The position numbers and the translations under genes are program-made. Under the pieces are notes generated by a model. The model saw nothing but the letters and a program-made list of their open reading frames with translations. It was not told the origin of the DNA and ran no database searches. 64,000 bases of DNA from CBFFRJ01 sp051486985 (lineage in GTDB: Bacteria > Pseudomonadota > Gammaproteobacteria > Enterobacterales > Enterobacteriaceae). The stretch is from the NCBI RefSeq assembly GCF_051486985.1, contig NZ_JAHVDV010000017.1, positions 39,067-103,066 of the forward strand, written 5' to 3'. Shown one piece after another: positions 60,909 through 64,000 of the stretch (positions within the stretch are counted from its first letter, which is position 1; every line of letters starts with the position of its first letter).

Positions 60909-63900
60909 ATGGCTATTAATTATATTTCGCGCAAGGACAGCGCATGGGTCGTTATCAGTTTAACACCGGATGTCTGTAAAACGCCGCGTGGTGACTCAAC
61001 GCCCCCGATCCCCTATTCCGTTACCGCTAATATGGATGACTCAGTGGACACGGTTCCTTCGGTAAAAGCGAATAGTCGCCCCATACTGGTTCTGGATCAG
61101 AGCTATATCCCGCAGACAAAAGGGGACAAACCCGGCACGGCAAAGGGCGTCGCCAGCCGAACCGTGGGCGATATTTGCGAGCCGTTACAGCACAGTACGA
61201 CGGTAAAAGTGGGAGGCAAAGCGGTTCTGCGGCATGGTGATACGTTCTGGATGAACAACCGCAACACCACCGGAATGATCTTCGGCCAGCCCCCCGCCAT
61301 GAACGTACTTTCAGGTTTTGCTGACGCCGGCGTTAAGCCCGAGACCCCCGAAGAAAAAAGCTTCCTCGACGCCCTGTTCAGTGCTTTTGCGCATGAAGGC
61401 GCGTCCCGCAGGAACGCCACGCAAAACATGGTCGAAACACGAAATGCCTGGTCTGATGCCTTCACCGACCACACTAACGACGGAACAATGAACAGTGAGG
61501 CAATCGGGCGGATGTTATATGCATCGGGCTACTACGGCCTCTCTCCTGAGACCGCGCGTAATATTGCCGGGCAGATCGGTGGCGAGGCACTCCAGACCTA
61601 CGAAGCTATCGACACGCCAGAGAATCGCGGTCTGATGATTGCCGTCCAGGCAATTGCCGGTGCGGCGTTGTTGAGTAAAGCCAATGGCATGAGCGGCAAC
61701 AGGGATGGCGCGAACGTCAAGGGGAAAAAAAAGAAACAGGGCGATGAAGGCGAAGGGACTTGTTCAAGATACGGCACCTGCGAAGGTGACCCGGTAAACG
61801 TCGGCACCGGTGATTTTATCCAGCAACTCAGCGTCCTGACACTTCCCGGCTCGCTGCCGCTGACCCTCTCACGCTTCTACCGCTCCCGTGCCACGGTCGG
61901 CGGTATATTTGGCCCGAAATGGACGGATGACTGGTCTGTCTCATTGAAAATAGTCGGCAGCAACCTGCACTTTACCGATCATGAAGGCGTGGTGCTTTAT
62001 TACCCTGTCGCCTGGGATGGTGTGTTCCACAACGCGGTTAACTCGCGTCAGGCAAACCTGCGGCTCTCCGGAAAACTGGGGGAAACGCTCTCCTTGTTTG
62101 ACCGCCACTCCCGGCAGACACGCTGTTTCTCGCCCGCAGACCAGGGTGAGTACCGGCTCTGCGCCCTGCACGACGCCTGCGGCAACCGGGCTGAGTTTAT
62201 CCACACCGACGGGCGGCTGACCGCCATCCAGCACAGCGACGGTCACACGCTCGCGCTGGGCTGGCAGGACGGGCAACTGCGCAGCATTGACCTCGTCGCA
62301 CCGCAGCCGCAGCGGTTGGTTACCTGTGAGTATGATGAGCACGGCTTTCTTGTCCGCTGCGACACCTTCCAGTTCTCCCGTCTGTGGCATGAGTATTCGC
62401 CGGAGGGGTTTATGACCCGCTGGCGGGATACGGCTAAAACCTGCGTCGACATCAGCTATGACACCCTGGGCCGGGCCATCGGCACCCTGTCAACAGCAGG
62501 GTATTATGACGACCGGTTTATCTATAACGACGAAGAATACTGCACCACTTACATCGACGCCGAAGGCGGTGAGACCCGCTACTGGTATGACGACGACGGT
62601 CTGGTCACCCGCCGCCTCGACCCGCTCGGGCGCGAGAGCTTCACCGTCCGGGAGAACACACGGCTCATTTCCCACACCGACGCAGCCGGGCGGACCACCG
62701 CGTATGACTACAATGATGACGGCGACGTCAGCCGGGTCAATCTGCCGGGCGGTTACAGCCTGTATTATGACTACAACGATGCCGGGCAACTCACCCGCCT
62801 GGCCGCACCGGGTAATCAGGTCTGGCAGTGGGCGTATGATGAACGGGGCAGCATGGTCAGCCTCACCGACCCGCAGGGCCGGCAGCAGCAGTTCAGCTAC
62901 AGCGAGCAGGGCGATTTACTCCGGCAGGTGATGCCCGGCGGCGCAGGCTGGCAGTGGGATTACGATGCGCTGCACCAGGTACGAAAAACCATCGCCCCCG
63001 ACGGCGGCGTGACGCACACTGAGCAGGACGTCCTGGGTCGCCTGCTGAGCGTGCAGGACCCGCTGGGATTCACCACGCAGTTCCGCCAGAGCAAAACGCA
63101 TGCCGGTCCACTGGGCAGTGTGGAAGAGGTTAACCGACCGGACGGCGTGCGGGAGCTGATGCGCCACAACAGCGAAAAGCTGCCGGAAAGTTTTACCGAC
63201 GGAGAAGGCAGAACCACACGCTATGAGTACGGCGCGTTCGACCTGCTCACCGCCCTCATCCGCCCGGACGGCGAACGGCTCGAATGCCGCTACGACAAGC
63301 TCACCCGTCTGACCGAAATCATCAATGCCGAAGGTGAGCACTACCGTCTGGAATACGACAAAGCCGGGCAGCTCATCAGCGAAACCGACTTCACCGGGCG
63401 CACGCTGCGCTATCAGTATGATGCCGCAGGCCGCTGCATCCGCACCACCTTCCCGGACGGCACGCATCTCAACCGGCGCTTTAACGTCACCGACCAGGTG
63501 ACAGACGAAACGGTCACGCACGGCGACAGCGACCGCACGCTGAGCCACACCACCTTCCGCTATGACAGCCTGTGTCGTCTGGTGGAGGCGAAAAACACTG
63601 ATGCCACGGTGGCGTATGAATATAACGAGGCCAGCCGGGTTGTGGCGGAAACCCTCAACGGCAGGCGGACTGAGTACCGTTACGATGCGCAGCAGGATTA
63701 TGTCGCACAGCGCACCACTGCCGGTATCACGGAGCATTTCAGCCGTGGTCTGACGGGAGAGCTGAAAGCGTGGCAGATAGCAGACCACGCCCCGCTGACC
63801 GTTGAACACGACCTGCGCGGCCAGGAAATCCGCCGGGCCAGCGCCGCCGGTTTTGACCAGCGGCAGGGCTGGACGCAGACCGGGATGCTGGCAGAGCAGC

Positions 63901-64000
63901 ACAGCAGTGCCCTGCACCGCCAGTACCTGTATGACAAAGCGTACAACCTGACGATGACGGCCGACTCCCACCGGGGCACGATGGTCAACAGCCTGACGGC
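60909..64000 (+). CDS. PAAR-like (DUF4150) Rhs-family T6SS effector, 3' part outside the window
   Basis: The frame from ATG 60909 is open to the window end (about 1030 codons). The N-terminus is a DUF4150 PAAR-like spike domain (about residues 18-120: CKTPRGDSTPPIPYSVTANM, TVKVGGKAVLRHGDTFWMNN). A linker with a hydrophobic stretch (MIAVQAIAGAALL) follows. Then comes the DUF6531 Rhs entry domain (DPVNVGTGDFIQQ, about 298), followed by many YD repeats from about residue 420 (for example YDYNDDGDVSR, YDAAGRCIR, YNEASRVV). The repeats form the Rhs cocoon that encloses a C-terminal toxin; that toxin and its immunity gene lie past the right edge and cannot be named. GC is high in the repeats. Confidence 0.94.
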   Translation, partial: MAINYISRKDSAWVVISLTPDVCKTPRGDSTPPIPYSVTANMDDSVDTVPSVKANSRPILVLDQSYIPQTKGDKPGTAKGVASRTVGDICEPLQHSTTVKVGGKAVLRHGDTFWMNNRNTTGMIFGQPPAMNVLSGFADAGVKPETPEEKSFLDALFSAFAHEGASRRNATQNMVETRNAWSDAFTDHTNDGTMNSEAIGRMLYASGYYGLSPETARNIAGQIGGEALQTYEAIDTPENRGLMIAVQAIAGAALLSKANGMSGNRDGANVKGKKKKQGDEGEGTCSRYGTCEGDPVNVGTGDFIQQLSVLTLPGSLPLTLSRFYRSRATVGGIFGPKWTDDWSVSLKIVGSNLHFTDHEGVVLYYPVAWDGVFHNAVNSRQANLRLSGKLGETLSLFDRHSRQTRCFSPADQGEYRLCALHDACGNRAEFIHTDGRLTAIQHSDGHTLALGWQDGQLRSIDLVAPQPQRLVTCEYDEHGFLVRCDTFQFSRLWHEYSPEGFMTRWRDTAKTCVDISYDTLGRAIGTLSTAGYYDDRFIYNDEEYCTTYIDAEGGETRYWYDDDGLVTRRLDPLGRESFTVRENTRLISHTDAAGRTTAYDYNDDGDVSRVNLPGGYSLYYDYNDAGQLTRLAAPGNQVWQWAYDERGSMVSLTDPQGRQQQFSYSEQGDLLRQVMPGGAGWQWDYDALHQVRKTIAPDGGVTHTEQDVLGRLLSVQDPLGFTTQFRQSKTHAGPLGSVEEVNRPDGVRELMRHNSEKLPESFTDGEGRTTRYEYGAFDLLTALIRPDGERLECRYDKLTRLTEIINAEGEHYRLEYDKAGQLISETDFTGRTLRYQYDAAGRCIRTTFPDGTHLNRRFNVTDQVTDETVTHGDSDRTLSHTTFRYDSLCRLVEAKNTDATVAYEYNEASRVVAETLNGRRTEYRYDAQQDYVAQRTTAGITEHFSRGLTGELKAWQIADHAPLTVEHDLRGQEIRRASAAGFDQRQGWTQTGMLAEQHSSALHRQYLYDKAYNLTMTADSHRGTMVNSLT

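Noticed and set aside
62916..63971. 351-codon minus-strand ORF inside the Rhs gene
   Set aside because: High-GC YD-repeat DNA keeps the antisense frame open; the sense frame has unmistakable Rhs repeats.
1..64000. CRISPR arrays, rRNA genes, insertion sequences
   Set aside because: I looked for regularly spaced repeats, rRNA sequence and transposase genes and saw none in the window.

Overview
The window is a piece of an enterobacterial chromosome. The conserved backbone fliE / fliF-R, rcsA-dsrB-dsrA-yodD-mpgP-dgcQ-yodC-yedI-yedA-vsr-yedJ, a porin, serU, mtfA, then asn tRNA - LysR - GNAT - cbl - nac - asn tRNA follows the E. coli/Salmonella map. The presence of nac with an adjacent type VI secretion (T6SS) island points to Enterobacter, Lelliottia, Leclercia or a near relative. 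The genus cannot be fixed from sequence reading alone.

Layout. (1) 1-7620: the early/integration end of a lambdoid-type prophage, nearly all on + strand. It carries a RecT annealing protein, a Gp157 protein, a TraR/DksA zinc finger, Ea22/DUF551-type accessory genes, an HNH endonuclease, an excisionase and a tyrosine integrase that ends 29 bp short of fliE. (2) 7650-18856: flagellar genes, fliE divergent from fliFGHIJK and fliLMNOPQR, with an FlhDC-type box between fliE and fliF. (3) 18857-28758: rcsA, dsrB, the sRNA gene dsrA, yodD, mpgP, dgcQ, yodC, yedI, yedA, vsr (without dcm), yedJ, an RseX-like sRNA candidate, an OmpC/F-type porin and tRNA-Ser(CGA). (4) 28852-33799: mtfA, two identical tRNA-Asn genes in 104-bp direct repeats, an unnamed LysR regulator, a GNAT acetyltransferase, cbl and nac with a sigma-54 promoter. 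(5) 33804-64000: a T6SS island. Its minus-strand operon runs tssB-C-E-F-G-tagH-tssJ-K-L-H-tagO-tssA-tssM-vasL-hcp2. A plus-strand arm carries hcp, a vgrG remnant with an unknown three-gene module, vgrG, a DUF2169 gene and a PAAR-like/Rhs gene cut by the window end. All thirteen core T6SS components (TssA-M) can be found.

How the parts work together. The fli genes build the flagellar MS ring, switch, export gate and ATPase complex. RcsA, DsrA, DgcQ and Nac/Cbl are regulators of capsule, stress, biofilm and nitrogen/sulfur use that sit next to them. The T6SS operon encodes the baseplate (TssEFGK), sheath (TssBC), membrane complex (TssJLM), recycling ATPase (TssH) and accessory factors. The VgrG-DUF2169-Rhs genes are a spike/adaptor/toxin cargo unit.

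Most notable: an in-frame amber codon near the end of tssG, followed by 45 codons of TssG-like sequence. Also of interest are a VgrG 5' remnant directly before an unrecognised AT-rich gene and two paralogous membrane-anchored proteins (a candidate effector/immunity module), vsr without its usual partner dcm, and an RseX-like sRNA next to an unusual porin.
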